This document shows positions 7,303 through 16,075 of a stretch of DNA of 45,249 nucleotides, one piece after another. The position numbers were made by a program, and so were the translations under genes. The stretch covers positions 13,051 through 58,299 of the forward strand of contig DDDG01000009.1 in assembly GCA_002336245.1 (NCBI GenBank). The letters run 5' to 3'. The notes below the pieces were generated by a model. That model did not search any database. It was given only the letters and a program-made list of their open reading frames with translations, and was not told the DNA's origin. Position 1 is the first letter of the stretch. The number at the start of each line of letters is the position of its first letter. Source of the DNA: Flavobacteriales bacterium UBA1986 (GTDB taxonomy: Bacteria; Bacteroidota; Bacteroidia; Flavobacteriales_G; Salibacteraceae).

Positions 7303-7980
7303 TTATTGAGAAGCAAAGGCGACAGCCGCCACATAAACCTTGGTGCCAGCAACTTTATTCAACTCAGAAACGCAGCTTGCCATGGTAGCGCCGGTAGTAA
7401 TCACATCGTCAATGAGGAGCACTGTTTTGTTTTCTAGAGCACTCGATTGTGTGACTTGGAAAATGCCTTCTACGTTCTCGACCCGTTCTTCTGCGCTTTT
7501 ATTCGTTTGGGTTTCATTGGCCACCGTTCGGATGAGTAGCTCTGTGTTTAATGCGCTGTCAAGTTCTTTCGATATTCCTTCGGCAAGGATCTCTGCTTGA
7601 TTGAAGCCCCGCTTCTTTTGTTTCTTCGGATGCAAGGGAAGAGGAAGAATCAAATCGGGTTTAGGCCAATGTCGTTGAAGTGGTGCCGCCATCATGCGAC
7701 CAATTCGACGCCCGATCCGTTTATTGCCTCTGTATTTCAGTTCGTGCACCAAACTTCGGATTCCGGCCGATTTTGAGAAATGCGCAAAAGCGGAACCCGA
7801 TTCCACCTCAACTTTCCCCCAAAAAAGTCGCTCCAACTCATTGTCTACTACTTTCAGGAAATCGGTTCTTGGGATGGACGAAAGGCATTGAAGGCAACAA
7901 TCCTCCTCTTTTGGAATGAGCGCTGCACCGCAGACAACACAGCTTCTGGGAAAAATAGAGTCTAGGAACTCACAAAGCAT
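7303..7980 (-). CDS. comF: ComF family phosphoribosyltransferase-like protein
   Basis: A 225-residue ComF/GntX-type protein. The N-terminus has the zinc-ribbon-like Cys pairs C14xxC17 and C29xxC32. The C-terminal half is a type I phosphoribosyltransferase fold with the ComF signature PLPLHPKKQKKRGFNQAEIL and the PRPP-binding loop VLLIDDVITTGATM. ComF proteins are needed for natural DNA uptake in Bacillus and Haemophilus; their reaction is unsettled. The open frame runs back to 8283 but overlaps the divergent gene; the ATG at 7980 begins the conserved N-terminus. Divergent from a coiled-coil protein gene across 39 bases that must hold both promoters. Confidence 0.92.
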   Translation of the reverse strand: MLCEFLDSIFPRSCVVCGAALIPKEEDCCLQCLSSIPRTDFLKVVDNELERLFWGKVEVESGSAFAHFSKSAGIRSLVHELKYRGNKRIGRRIGRMMAAPLQRHWPKPDLILPLPLHPKKQKKRGFNQAEILAEGISKELDSALNTELLIRTVANETQTNKSAEERVENVEGIFQVTQSSALENKTVLLIDDVITTGATMASCVSELNKVAGTKVYVAAVAFASQ

Positions 7981-7991
7981 TGGAAAGCCTT

Positions 7992-7999
7992 TACATTTG
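7992..7999 (+). promoter_or_regulatory. TAnnTTTG box for the gene starting at 8020
   Basis: TACATTTG matches the -7 consensus exactly and ends 20 bases before the ATG. No convincing TTG -33 element at the usual spacing is visible, and the upstream part would lie in the start of comF. Confidence 0.4.
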
Positions 8000-8019
8000 T
8001 TAGATACATCTACAATCTT

Positions 8020-8925
8020 ATGAGCTCCGAAGGACAAAAGACGAATAATCGTATTTATCAAGGATTGGCCATCTTGCTGTTGATCAGCAACATCGTGTTC
8101 ATCTACCTCTATTCTCAGGAAAAAGAGAACTACCAAATCGCCATCGAAGACACTGGCATTCTTGAACGTCAGAAGACAGAAGTAGAGGCCGAACTGGAAG
8201 GAATGTTCGATCAGTACGAGGCGATGAAAACCAACAACGATACCCTGAATGCTCGCCTCACAGAACAGCAAACGAAAATTCAAGAACTCATCAAAGAGTC
8301 AAAATCAAAAGGTTGGACCATCTATAAGTTGCGTCAAGAAACCGCGACTCTACGAGATATTATGCAGGATTATGTGCGTACAATCGACTCATTGAATACA
8401 GCAAACATCGAACTCACTGCAAAGAATACCCAGATCACCGAAGACCTTGGCAAGGAGCGAAGCAAAACCAATTCCCTCACAAAAGAAAACGTAGAGCTTT
8501 CGGAAAAAGTAAAAATTGGAGAACAGCTCCAGGCATCTGATATGTTTGCTGGAGCCCTTCGCAAGAAAAGCAACAACACCACGCGTGAAACCGATCGTGC
8601 CAAGCGTTCAGACATGTTGAAATGCTGCCTCACCTTAGACGAAAACGAACTCACGCCAAAAGGTAAAAAATGGGTGTATGCGCGCATCATAGCCCCAGAT
8701 GGCAAAGTGGTTGTGCTTGAAGAAAATGAGGACAATATGTTCATGTACGACGGTGTAAAAGCACTGTATTCTGTTAAGAAGCAAGTTGACTATCAAGGTG
8801 CCGAAACAGATGTTTGTTTGTATTGGGATGTAGAAGATCCCGAGGCACTACTTGAAGGTAATTACGAAGTGTACACCTACTGCGACGACTACGAATTGGG
8901 TAAAACGAGTTTCATTCTGAAGTAG
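8020..8925 (+). CDS. Membrane-anchored coiled-coil protein of unknown function
   Basis: A 301-residue protein I do not recognise beyond its architecture. A short cytoplasmic N-terminus is followed by one transmembrane helix at about residues 15-31 (GLAILLLISNIVFIYLY). A long predicted coiled coil follows at about 35-175, rich in Glu, Lys, Gln, Thr and Asn with heptad-like spacing. The C-terminal domain of about 110 residues (KCCLTLDENELTPKGKKWVY onwards) looks beta-rich and has a Cys pair. The layout suggests a bitopic envelope protein with a periplasmic stalk and globular head. The glycosyltransferase gene follows after 15 bases, so they may be cotranscribed. Confidence 0.75.
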   Translation: MSSEGQKTNNRIYQGLAILLLISNIVFIYLYSQEKENYQIAIEDTGILERQKTEVEAELEGMFDQYEAMKTNNDTLNARLTEQQTKIQELIKESKSKGWTIYKLRQETATLRDIMQDYVRTIDSLNTANIELTAKNTQITEDLGKERSKTNSLTKENVELSEKVKIGEQLQASDMFAGALRKKSNNTTRETDRAKRSDMLKCCLTLDENELTPKGKKWVYARIIAPDGKVVVLEENEDNMFMYDGVKALYSVKKQVDYQGAETDVCLYWDVEDPEALLEGNYEVYTYCDDYELGKTSFILK

Positions 8926-8940
8926 GTTCTCAAGCCTAAT

Positions 8941-10441
8941 ATGAAATCCATCCAGCAACATCTAAAAGCCAATTGGTACTATTACCTGCTCGGCCTTTTG
9001 ATGTACATGCCAATTTTCGGGCATTTGAACAGCCTTCCATTGAGGTACTGGGACGAGCTTCGCTTGGCGATTAGTGCATGGGAAATGCTCGAACATGGCC
9101 AATACCTCGTTCCGCACTATTTCGGCGAACCCGATCTGTGGAATACCAAACCGCCTTTAATGGTATGGGCACAAGTGTTCTTCATGAAAACGATTGGCGT
9201 TAATGAAATGGCCGTTCGACTGCCTTCTGCCATCTCGGCCTTCTTAACCTGCGTGGCAATTTTGGTCTTCAGCAAGAAATACATCAAGTCGCGTTCATTT
9301 AGGAATTATAGCTGTGCTTGTTTTAATCACCTCCTTAGGCTACATCAGCGAGCATGGAACACGCACGGGAGATTACGATGCCATGCTCTGTCTGTTTTCT
9401 GGCCTTGGCTTGCTCCTGATGTTTTCCTTTTTTGAAAGCCAGCGATTACTCTTTTACTATTTGGGCTTCTTGGCTTTTGCTTTGGCTGTTCTCACCAAAG
9501 GGATTGCAGGTTTGTTCTTTGGGCCAGTAATTTTGATTTATGCTCTTATCAACAAAAAGTTGATTGGCCTTCTGAAGAACCCACATACCTACATTAGTTT
9601 TCTCGGGATGGCCGTGCTTGTTCTAGGATATTATTTCGGGCGGGAAGCCCTAAACCCGGGTTACCTAGAAATGGTTTCCTTCAATGAATTGGGTGGGCGC
9701 TTTGAAGAAAATTTAGGTAGCAAGAAGTTTGGCTACTGGTATCATCTAGAAGGCTTCAAGAATTACCGTTTCGCACCTTGGTTGCTCCTTGCTCTCCTTG
9801 CCCTTCCCCTGGCTTATTATTCCAAAGACGACAAGCTCAGAAAACTCACCACATTAAGCACCCTAGCAGTATTAGTGCATTTTTTCGTCATTTCATCATC
9901 GGCTACCAAACAACCTTGGTACGACTTGCCCATGTATCCATTTTTAGCCATGCTTGCGTCGATTCCCTTGTGGATCCTATACTCGGCCTTGCAAAAAGTG
10001 AACTTATATTCCTTTGCTCTTTCGGGCAAAATCATTGCCTTCCTGCTTTTGGTGGTGGTCTTTCGAGCTCCTTATCAAGAAGTTTGGGATGCTACCTACA
10101 AACCCAGCGAACCACCTTGGAACTATGAGACCATGGGCTCCGAACACTTTCTATTCAACGTGCTCTATGGAAAGGACAATCTAGACAAGGCTAAGGTCCT
10201 TCACCTTGGAAACAACGATCACCTGCGTTTCTATAAAAAGGTGCTGGCTCAAAAAGGCATCGAGGTTGAATTGATAGAGCCTGAAAACCTCCAATCTGGA
10301 GATGTAATTGTTACATGTCAAGCGGAAATTCAAAGCTTGCTGAATGAGAACTACAGGCTTGAATTATTAAACGACAGCTCCGTATATCGGAAGTATCGGA
10401 TTCTTAGCGCAAACCGAAAATCACCCATTGATCATCGGTAA
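8941..10441 (+). pseudogene. Glycosyltransferase family 39-like integral membrane protein, frameshifted
   Basis: Two frames together make one ArnT/PMT-like glycosyltransferase of about 499 residues. These enzymes transfer sugars from polyprenyl-phosphate donors on the outer face of the inner membrane. The first frame (8941 to about 9297) carries the N-terminal TM helix, the WDELRLAISAWEM acidic loop and LWNTKPPLMVWAQ. The second frame carries LGIIAVLVLITSLGY, HGTRTGDYDAML and the remaining TM helices through 10441. Reading one T fewer in the TTT at 9298-9300 joins them as KSRSLGIIAV, which fits the family. Left as is, frame 1 stops at 9435 and gives a 164-residue fragment. It could be a natural frameshift, a recent pseudogene or a sequencing error; there is no recognisable programmed slippery site. 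Confidence 0.8.
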
Positions 10442-10478
10442 TCGATAATTAATCATCAGAATTTCGTTACTTCATCTT

Positions 10479-12038
10479 GTGAGACATAGCTTCAAGACTC
10501 TTCTTATTCTAAGTACAAGCATCATCCTCTTAAGCGCTTGCGTGCGTGAGTACTTCCAAGCTTCGAGTGTCCAGTTGGCCGATTGGCCCAAAGAACTTGG
10601 CATTCCCATCATCAATACTGAAATTTCTACGGCTCGCCTCATCGACCGACTCGACGACGGTGAATTGCAGGTCCCGATAGATGCAGACGGACGAGTGAGC
10701 CTTTGGCAAACAGGCCAACTTTTTTCCATTCAAGCGAATGAGATTGTAAGCTTTCCCGACACTGGAAACTCTCTCACCATTCCTGGCTTAATCGTATTGG
10801 CCTCGCCAGTAAGAACCACAGAACAGTATGCCTTCAATGCGCCAAATGGGATGAAGGTTGAACACCTCGACCTCAGAAGTGGTGAAGCCTATTTGCGTTT
10901 GAGCTCCGCCTTTTCGAAACCTGGAAATGTGCGCGTTGAAATACCCGCCTTGTCGAATGGAGTGACTTCATACGATGAAACGCTGGCCTTCGACACGAGC
11001 AGTGGAGGTGTGCTGAGCGTAACTGAAAAAGTCGTCGACATCTCGGGTTACTCCTTCGATTTTACTCAAGCCACTCCTGCTTACAACCGCTTCAATTACG
11101 ACATCACCTTAAGCATGGACGGGGCGCTTCCGAAGTTCAGCGACAGCTTGATTCTTGAATTCGGTTACCGCAATTTAAGCTTTACCTTTATGGATGGGGA
11201 TTTTGGTCAGCAAATAGTAAGCTTAGATGAGGACTCCATCTTCATGCCTCTCTTCGACGCTTTTGGTGAGGGTTCCGTATTGTTCAACGACCTCGAGTTC
11301 GAATTCGAAATCATCAACTCCTTTGGTTTTCCCGTCGACATCGACTTGAAGCTGGAAGCTCTAGACGTCGGGTCCAAAAATCCAACAATTTGGGACCCGA
11401 ATGGAACTGCGGGCTCTTTTCCACAACCCTTCAGCCTCGACTTCCCTGCCTACGGCGACTTCGGAGCCTCCGCGACCACCATCTTGGCCATGAACCGCGA
11501 AAATTCCAACATCAACGACCTCATCGGCGACAAGCCGAAATGGCTTTACCACCAGATTGAAGCCACCTCAAATGCCGACAGCAATACCACTCTGGATTTT
11601 ATGACCGACACCAGTGGCTTCACCGTAAATTCAACGATGAAGATTCCATTGAGTGGAAGTGTACAGAATCTCGGCCTTACCGATACCGCCGACTTTAGCT
11701 TCGATTTTGACCTGTCAAAAGTGGATCGATTGGAAATGAGGTTTGGTGCTGAAAACTCCTTCCCCATGGGCGCGCTTGTAGAAATCACTTTGTACGATGA
11801 GCAATACAAATCCTCGAAAGTTCTGCTCGAAAACTTTGAGGTAGGTGCCGGCAGCAATGCTGTGCCGTTCTCGAACATCTCCGATCCCTACATTCTAAAA
11901 CTGAACTCCCAAGACCTTGAGGAACTGCCTTCCTATTCCTTCGTTGTTATTGAAGTGACCCTAGATACGGATGGAGATGTTGTTGTGAAAGACCACCTCT
12001 TCAAAGTGAGAGCTGGCGTTAAAATCTTCAACGAATGA
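10479..12038 (+). CDS. Putative surface lipoprotein of unknown function
   Basis: A 519-residue exported protein not recognised as a named family. It begins with GTG and a lipoprotein signal peptide: MRHSFKTLL, a hydrophobic core and lipobox Leu-Leu-Ser-Ala-Cys, putting the acylated Cys at residue 21. The rest is rich in Asp, Ser, Thr, Phe and short beta-strand patterns, suggesting an all-beta, possibly jelly-roll or Ig-like, protein. Its stop overlaps the start of the next gene by four bases (ATGA), so the two are translationally coupled, and that gene encodes a probable outer-membrane barrel. The pair may form a surface lipoprotein/barrel complex (inference). Confidence 0.8.
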   Translation: MRHSFKTLLILSTSIILLSACVREYFQASSVQLADWPKELGIPIINTEISTARLIDRLDDGELQVPIDADGRVSLWQTGQLFSIQANEIVSFPDTGNSLTIPGLIVLASPVRTTEQYAFNAPNGMKVEHLDLRSGEAYLRLSSAFSKPGNVRVEIPALSNGVTSYDETLAFDTSSGGVLSVTEKVVDISGYSFDFTQATPAYNRFNYDITLSMDGALPKFSDSLILEFGYRNLSFTFMDGDFGQQIVSLDEDSIFMPLFDAFGEGSVLFNDLEFEFEIINSFGFPVDIDLKLEALDVGSKNPTIWDPNGTAGSFPQPFSLDFPAYGDFGASATTILAMNRENSNINDLIGDKPKWLYHQIEATSNADSNTTLDFMTDTSGFTVNSTMKIPLSGSVQNLGLTDTADFSFDFDLSKVDRLEMRFGAENSFPMGALVEITLYDEQYKSSKVLLENFEVGAGSNAVPFSNISDPYILKLNSQDLEELPSYSFVVIEVTLDTDGDVVVKDHLFKVRAGVKIFNE

Positions 12039-13378
12039 GGCGCCTTCTTCCCCTGCTTTTCATTCTATATCTTCTCGCGGGAATGCAATCTTCACATGCG
12101 CAAAGCTCCATGTCGCTGTACAGCATGCCCAATCAGCCCGCTTCCCTTGGGCTGAACCCGGCTTGGGTTCCAAAAGATAAATTTGTTGTGGGCTTGCCCT
12201 TTGTGAGCGATGCCTATTTCCAATCGAGAAGCAACGATTTTGTTTTGAGCTCCTTGCTTCAACCGAATCCAGATTCTGCAAGCCTCGACTTAATTCCCGC
12301 CAACATCGCTGATCACATCAGTGCAAATAACTTCCAAAACATTCACTTGAGTTGGCAGTGGCTCTCGGTAGGTATGCGGCTTGGGGAGAAAAATTTCCTG
12401 ACGTTCTCCATTCGAGAGCGACTCAATTTTCGCTCCTACCTCAGCGTTGACCTGGTTCGTTTGGCTGGACTGGGAAATGAGATTTTTCAAAACGAAACGG
12501 CCGACTTGGGAAGCTCTGTGCACTTCGATTGGTATCGGGAATATGGATTGCGTTTGGCCAGACAAGTAAGCGACAAACTAAACATTGGAGCCCAGGTGAA
12601 ACTCATCGACGGCATCAGCAACATTCACACTGAGTCGAACAACTACTCAGCAAGTTTCGATGGTGACTACTACGATTTTGAGCTCAATGGTTCGGCTCTC
12701 TTTCAAACGGCAGGTATGACTACCATTACTCGCAACGACAGCTTTCGTTTGTTCTCCACAACTCCCTTGCGTGGAGTAGGAAGTGGTTTTGGGCTTGACC
12801 TTGGTCTGGATTATAGTGTGAACGAAAATCTCCGTTTTTCAGCTTCGGTGGTGAACTTGGGCCGCATTGCCTGGAAACAAGATGTGAAACAAATTCAGGC
12901 GCAAACCGACAGCTTTTCCTTTCAAGGTTTCGACATCCTCGACTTGATCGACGATGGTTTTGGCGATTCTACCAATAGTCCAGGAATGGACGTTCGCGAT
13001 AGCCTGAAGTCCATCCTAAGCCTCGATGACGACAATGCCGAGTCATACAGTACAACAACACCCTGGACGCTCTACTTAAGTGCTTCCCACAAGATCAACG
13101 AAAAGCTCTCTCTAGCTGGAGTGTATGCGGTGGAATCTGGCTACGGAAGAAGTTTGCATGCCTTCAGCTTAGCGCTTCCCATCGCCATCAATGAGCAATT
13201 GCGCATCCACCCAAGCTATACCTTATCCAGCGGTGGCTTTGCCAACATTGGCTTCTCTGCGAGTTACAGCTTGAAGATCCTTCAGCTGTATTTGGCAACC
13301 GACAACATTCCGGGAATGTTCTTGCCGCAAGACACCAAATTGGGTCATGCTCAAGCCGGAATCTACTTGACTTTTTAG
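12035..13378 (+). CDS. DUF5723-like outer-membrane beta-barrel protein
   Basis: A 447-residue exported protein. The signal peptide ends around residue 22 (Ser-Ser-His-Ala-Gln). The N-terminal LYSMPNQPASLGLNPAW segment is typical of Bacteroidota DUF5723/PorV-like barrels, which begin with an asparagine-proline loop. Repeated alternating hydrophobic/aromatic strands (GAQVKLIDGI, GLDLGLDYSV, LYLSASHKINEKLSLAGVY) and a C-terminus of barrel type (AQAGIYLTF, terminal Phe) support an outer-membrane barrel. It overlaps the upstream lipoprotein gene by four bases and converges with dxr, seven bases separating the stop codons. The DUF assignment is from memory of the pattern and needs a profile search. 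Confidence 0.75.
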   Translation: MRRLLPLLFILYLLAGMQSSHAQSSMSLYSMPNQPASLGLNPAWVPKDKFVVGLPFVSDAYFQSRSNDFVLSSLLQPNPDSASLDLIPANIADHISANNFQNIHLSWQWLSVGMRLGEKNFLTFSIRERLNFRSYLSVDLVRLAGLGNEIFQNETADLGSSVHFDWYREYGLRLARQVSDKLNIGAQVKLIDGISNIHTESNNYSASFDGDYYDFELNGSALFQTAGMTTITRNDSFRLFSTTPLRGVGSGFGLDLGLDYSVNENLRFSASVVNLGRIAWKQDVKQIQAQTDSFSFQGFDILDLIDDGFGDSTNSPGMDVRDSLKSILSLDDDNAESYSTTTPWTLYLSASHKINEKLSLAGVYAVESGYGRSLHAFSLALPIAINEQLRIHPSYTLSSGGFANIGFSASYSLKILQLYLATDNIPGMFLPQDTKLGHAQAGIYLTF

Positions 13379-13385
13379 AAGGATT

Positions 13386-14555
13386 TTAAATCAGAGAGTG
13401 CGCCAATTCCCGCGCGCTTGCGTCGCTTTCGAACAACTGCTCTAAACTGGGCTTTTGGATGAAAGAAGCTTTCGCTAAGGTCTCGCCGTTGATGCGGGCA
13501 ATGTCCAAGAATTTGATTTTATCCTCGAGGAAGAGTTGAACAGACACTTCGTTTGCAGCATTCAATGTACAAGCGGCGTTTCCACCAGAATTTAGAGCAT
13601 CAAATGCGAGTTGCAAGTTCGTGAAGGTCTCTGAGTCGGCCTTCTCAAAAGTGAATTCAGGATAGTCTAAGAAGTTGAAACGCGGGAAGGAGGTCTTCAT
13701 CCGATTCGGATAAGTCAGCGCAAATTGAATGGGCAGCTTCATGTCGGGAAGTCCCATCTGTGCTTTCATGGAACCATCTTTGAACTGAACAATAGAGTGC
13801 ACGATGGATTGCGGGTGCACGATGACGTCCACCTGTTCTGGTTTCAAATTGAAGAGCCACTTAGCTTCAATGACTTCCAGTCCTTTGTTCATAAGACTTG
13901 CCGAGTCGATGGTTATTTTGGCTCCCATCTCCCAATTCGGATGTTTAAGTGCTTGCGCTTTGGTCACACCCAAGAGGTCTTCTCTTGTTTTTCCCCTAAA
14001 AGGACCTCCAGAAGCGGTGAGGTAAATCTTCTCGATTGGGTTGTGGAACTCGCCAACCAAACATTGGAAAATGGCAGAGTGCTCGGAATCTACGGGATAG
14101 ATGTTTACCCCTTTCGCTTGGGCCAATTTTGTGATGTACTCACCTGCCACCACTAAGGTTTCCTTATTGGCAAGAGCAATGGCTTTCCCTGCTTCGATGG
14201 CGCGAATGGTAGGCTTCAAGCCTGCAAAACCCACCATGGCTGTAAGCACCACATCGATGTCCTCCATCTCTACGGCTTGCTCAATGGCTTCGCTTCCAGC
14301 AAATACTTTAATGTCGTCTTCCCAAAGAGCATCGCGCACTTTCTCGTATTGAGCTTCGTCGGCGATGACAACGGTATTCGGCTTAAATTTTTTGGCTTGT
14401 TGAATCAACAATTCCCCATTTCGCCCAGCTGTGAGGAGTTCCAGCTCAAAATATTCCGATTGTTCTTCAAGAACTTCAAGGGCCTGTGTGCCGATGGATC
14501 CGGTTGATCCGAGGATGGCAATATGACGTTTCTCTTCCTTTTTCACCTTGCGCAA
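13386..14555 (-). CDS. dxr: 1-deoxy-D-xylulose 5-phosphate reductoisomerase
   Basis: Dxr (IspC) converts 1-deoxy-D-xylulose 5-phosphate to 2-C-methyl-D-erythritol 4-phosphate with NADPH and a divalent metal, the first committed step of the MEP isoprenoid pathway. The 389-residue protein has the NADPH-binding GSTGSIG near its start, GKAIALANKETLV, the metal-binding VDSEHSAIFQ with its Asp and Glu, ASGGPFRG, and the second acidic site MNKGLEVIEAKWLF. The start is not settled: no ATG precedes the conserved region, and TTG at 14555 or GTG at 14546 are the only near candidates. It diverges from a GH3-type gene across only 35 bases. Confidence 0.96.
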   Translation of the reverse strand: MRKVKKEEKRHIAILGSTGSIGTQALEVLEEQSEYFELELLTAGRNGELLIQQAKKFKPNTVVIADEAQYEKVRDALWEDDIKVFAGSEAIEQAVEMEDIDVVLTAMVGFAGLKPTIRAIEAGKAIALANKETLVVAGEYITKLAQAKGVNIYPVDSEHSAIFQCLVGEFHNPIEKIYLTASGGPFRGKTREDLLGVTKAQALKHPNWEMGAKITIDSASLMNKGLEVIEAKWLFNLKPEQVDVIVHPQSIVHSIVQFKDGSMKAQMGLPDMKLPIQFALTYPNRMKTSFPRFNFLDYPEFTFEKADSETFTNLQLAFDALNSGGNAACTLNAANEVSVQLFLEDKIKFLDIARINGETLAKASFIQKPSLEQLFESDASARELAHSLI

Positions 14556-14590
14556 ATGTATTCTTTGGGATTCATTCCTTTCTTTGAATT

Positions 14591-16075
14591 GTGGGAATTA
14601 AAGCTGCTCTATCAAAAGTCTACGCGAAGCAAATTGTTCGCGGCACCAAAAAGTGGACAAAACATCCGCACGGTGCGCAAGAGCATACCTTCGAAATGCT
14701 CCTTCGAAAAGCGGCTCAAACTGCCTTCGGAAAGGATCACCATTTTCAAGACATCCACAGTTTTCAAGACTATCGAGAAGCTGTTCCCGTGAGGGAATAT
14801 GAAGAGCTTCGCCCCTATTTCGATCGCATCAAAGCGGGAGAAGAAAACGTTTGTTGGCCTGGTCGTCCGATTTACTTGAGCAAAACTTCGGGAACTACCT
14901 CTGGCGCTAAGTACATTCCCATCACAAAAGATTCGATTGCACATCATCTCAACGCTGCCCGAAATGCGCTCTTGTCATACATCAACGAAAGTGGTAATGC
15001 TCAATTTGTCGATGGAAAAATGATCTTCCTGCAGGGTTCACCTATTCTAGAAAAAGAATCGGGAATTGATGTTGGACGGCTTTCAGGAATTGTTGCTCAC
15101 CACGTACCTTCCTATTTGCAGAAGAACCGCATGCCCAGTTGGGAGGCCAATTGCATCGAAGATTGGGAGGAGAAGCTGGATGCCATCATTGAGGAAACCT
15201 TGAAAGAAGACATGCGTTTAATCTCGGGAATTCCTTCGTGGGTTCAGATGTACTTCGAACGCATTCTTGAAAAAACCGGCAAGGCGAACATCCTGGAAGT
15301 CTTCCCAAATTTCTCCTTGTTCGTATACGGCGGGCTGAATTACGATCCCTATCGTGCCATCTTCAAAGAGCTCATCGGAGCCGAAATTCCGAGCATTGAA
15401 ACCTTTCCTGCTTCTGAGGGCTTCATCGCCTACCAAGACCGCCAGCGGGGTGAAGGACTCTTGCTCAACCTCGATGCCGACATCTTTTACGAGTTCATTC
15501 CCATGACGGAATTCCACAACGAAAAACCTTCAAGGTTGTCGCTTTCTGAAGTGAAGTTGGGTGAACAATACGCTTTGATTCTGAACACCAACGCCGGTCT
15601 TTTTGGTTACAGCATTGGCGATACGGTGGCCTTCACCTCTCTTAAACCCTACCGACTTGTTGTTACCGGTCGCATCAAACACTTCATCTCAGCCTTCGGT
15701 GAGCATGTGATTGGTCATGAAGTTGAGAGCAGCATGAAAGCAGCCATCGATTCCTTTTCACTGAGCATTCGAGAGTTTCATGTGGCCCCCGAGGTGAAGC
15801 CGAAAAGCGGACTGCCCCTTCATCAGTGGTTTGTTGAATTCGACCAGCTTCCCGAAGACCGTGCAAAAATTGCCAGCTTCCTGGATGAGCTCATGCAGAA
15901 GAAAAACGTCTATTACCGAGACTTAAGAGAGGGGAATATTCTGAGGGAATTGGAGATTGTTCCAGTAGAGAAAGGCGGCTTTATTGAAGCGATGAAAAAA
16001 CGTGGCAAGCTTGGTGGTCAGAACAAAATTCCTCGTCTTAGCAACAACCGAGAATTTGCCGATTTGCTCAATTAG
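14591..16075 (+). CDS. GH3 auxin-responsive promoter family protein (acyl-adenylating enzyme)
   Basis: A 494-residue member of the GH3 family of the acyl-adenylate-forming superfamily. Plant GH3 enzymes conjugate amino acids to hormone carboxylates; substrates of the many Bacteroidota homologues are unknown. Visible motifs are the ATP-binding loop SKTSGTTSGAKYIPIT (about residues 97-112), the adenine-site FPASEGFIAYQD, and YALILNTNAGLFGYSIGDTV with the Asp of the ribose-binding motif. A C-terminal domain with HVAPEVKPKSGLP ends near LGGQNKIPRLSNNREF, typical of GH3. It begins with GTG at 14591, and the upstream region is dense in TTTG, compatible with Bacteroidota promoters. It converges with the next gene and overlaps it by eight bases. 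Confidence 0.9.
   Translation: MGIKAALSKVYAKQIVRGTKKWTKHPHGAQEHTFEMLLRKAAQTAFGKDHHFQDIHSFQDYREAVPVREYEELRPYFDRIKAGEENVCWPGRPIYLSKTSGTTSGAKYIPITKDSIAHHLNAARNALLSYINESGNAQFVDGKMIFLQGSPILEKESGIDVGRLSGIVAHHVPSYLQKNRMPSWEANCIEDWEEKLDAIIEETLKEDMRLISGIPSWVQMYFERILEKTGKANILEVFPNFSLFVYGGLNYDPYRAIFKELIGAEIPSIETFPASEGFIAYQDRQRGEGLLLNLDADIFYEFIPMTEFHNEKPSRLSLSEVKLGEQYALILNTNAGLFGYSIGDTVAFTSLKPYRLVVTGRIKHFISAFGEHVIGHEVESSMKAAIDSFSLSIREFHVAPEVKPKSGLPLHQWFVEFDQLPEDRAKIASFLDELMQKKNVYYRDLREGNILRELEIVPVEKGGFIEAMKKRGKLGGQNKIPRLSNNREFADLLN

Noticed and set aside
9314..10441. Separate glycosyltransferase gene starting at GTG 9314
   Set aside because: It lacks the N-terminal part and the preceding frame supplies it; one frameshifted gene explains both better.
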